From: Eubacteriales Family XIII. Incertae Sedis bacterium
Lineage (GTDB): Bacteria > Bacillota > Clostridia > Peptostreptococcales > Anaerovoracaceae
Direction: 5' to 3'
Length of the DNA: 6,354 nt
Assembly (NCBI GenBank): GCA_031278255.1
Contig: JAITKU010000193.1
Span: 1 to 6,354 of the forward strand
Shown one piece after another: positions 6,180 through 6,354 of the stretch. Under the pieces are notes generated by a model. It did not search any database. It saw only the letters and a program-made list of their open reading frames with translations, and had not been told where the DNA came from. The position numbers and the translations under genes were made by a program. Within the stretch, counting starts at the first letter, position 1. Each line of letters begins with the position of its first letter.

Positions 6180-6216
6180 GCGAAGCATAGCCGGCAACCG
6201 CGCGGCCGCACTTCGC
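6180..6216 (-). promoter_or_regulatory. Hairpin-forming 5' leader of the activase mRNA
   Basis: On the minus strand, GCGAAG (6216 to 6211) and CTTCGC (6185 to 6180) are perfect 6-bp inverted arms. They enclose a GC-rich stretch that contains the self-complementary CCGCGCGG. The structure lies between the predicted transcription start and the ribosome binding site, which remains just outside the stem. It could stabilise the message or tune translation, but I recognise no known riboswitch or leader class. It may be a chance structure. Confidence 0.35.
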
Positions 6217-6225
6217 GCCTACGGT

Positions 6226-6254
6226 AGTATATCATATATTTCGCTTCCGCGCAA
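6226..6254 (-). promoter_or_regulatory. Sigma-70/SigA-type promoter with extended -10
   Basis: On the minus strand there is a TATACT -10 box (6226-6231; five of six match TATAAT) directly preceded by TGA, which gives an extended -10 (TGN). A TTGCGC -35-like box (6249-6254; three of six match TTGACA) lies exactly 17 nt upstream. The surroundings form an AT-rich island in otherwise GC-rich DNA. Transcription would start near 6219, leaving a leader of about 55 nt before the activase ATG at 6163. The weak -35 is commonly tolerated when the -10 is extended. Confidence 0.6.
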
Positions 6255-6285
6255 ACGGAGCGGCGGCGGGAAAGCTTGCAGACAG

Positions 6286-6317
6286 GGCCGCGCGCGCTGT
6301 TTTCGGAGCCTGCGGCC
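6286..6317. repeat. Inverted repeat upstream of the activase promoter
   Basis: GGCCGC (6286-6291) and GCGGCC (6312-6317) are perfect 6-bp inverted arms around a 20-nt loop. They sit directly after the possible stop codon of an upstream minus-strand gene. The location suits a transcription-termination or 3'-end hairpin for that gene, but no T-tract follows and the loop is long. The support is weak. Confidence 0.25.
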
Positions 6318-6354
6318 TTACGGGAATACGCGATCCGCCTCGATCCTGACGCCA
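6318..6354 (-). CDS. Possible C-terminal end of an upstream minus-strand gene
   Basis: One minus-strand frame entering from the right edge reads GVRIEADRVFP and stops at TAA (6318-6320). Only 11 residues are visible, so no family can be named. Its plausibility rests on its ordinary-looking composition, the inverted repeat just downstream, and the promoter that follows. Another frame on the same strand stays open to about 6234 and encodes an Ala/Arg/Pro-rich string, which looks less like protein. Confidence 0.2.
   Translation of the reverse strand, partial: GVRIEADRVFP

Noticed and set aside
1..6354. CRISPR arrays, tRNA or rRNA genes, insertion sequences and tandem repeats.
   Set aside because: I looked for regularly spaced direct repeats, tRNA-like cloverleaf ends, transposase motifs and terminal inverted repeats by eye and found none that could be supported.

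Overview
The window looks like chromosomal DNA from a strictly anaerobic bacterium. The main evidence is a very long, oxygen-sensitive-type fusion protein of the 2-hydroxyacyl-CoA dehydratase activase (BadF/BadG/BcrA/BcrD) family, a kind known mostly from Clostridia and other anaerobes such as spirochaetes and Synergistetes. Base composition is moderately to strongly GC-rich, with good purine-rich ribosome binding sites, so a GC-rich Clostridia-like lineage is my best guess. I cannot name a species.

Layout. Positions 1-141 (+) hold the C-terminal 46 residues of a class III, glutamate-1-semialdehyde-aminomutase-like aminotransferase. It converges on a leftward (minus-strand) cluster that fills the rest of the window. 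In transcription order, the cluster is: a promoter at about 6226-6254; the giant fused activase (6163-1928, 1411 aa); an MNT-type nucleotidyltransferase antitoxin (1887-1570); a HepT/DUF86-like protein overlapping it by 41 nt (1610-1305); and a diacylglycerol-kinase-family lipid kinase (1241-237). Gaps are 40 nt, an overlap, and 63 nt, so a single transcript is plausible. A few residues of another minus-strand gene may end at 6318.

How the parts may work together. The activase protein carries two complete ASKHA ATPase modules, each with the two cluster cysteines 39 residues apart. These are followed by a four-cysteine knuckle and two HgdA/HgdB-like modules with three conserved-looking cysteines each. 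It therefore reads as an ATP-driven electron-transfer machine whose activator dimer and acceptor pair are both encoded in one chain. The MNT/HepT pair is a HEPN/MNT toxin-antitoxin locus lying in visibly lower-GC DNA between two housekeeping-type genes, as expected for an acquired module. The lipid kinase has no evident functional link to either.

Most unusual point. The HepT protein appears to have lost an internal block of roughly 40-45 residues, including the catalytic arginine of the RX4-6HXY ribonuclease motif. The His and the Tyr that MNT modifies are still present, and MNT itself keeps a perfect GSX10DXD active site. This looks like either a disarmed toxin kept in frame or a minimal HEPN variant.
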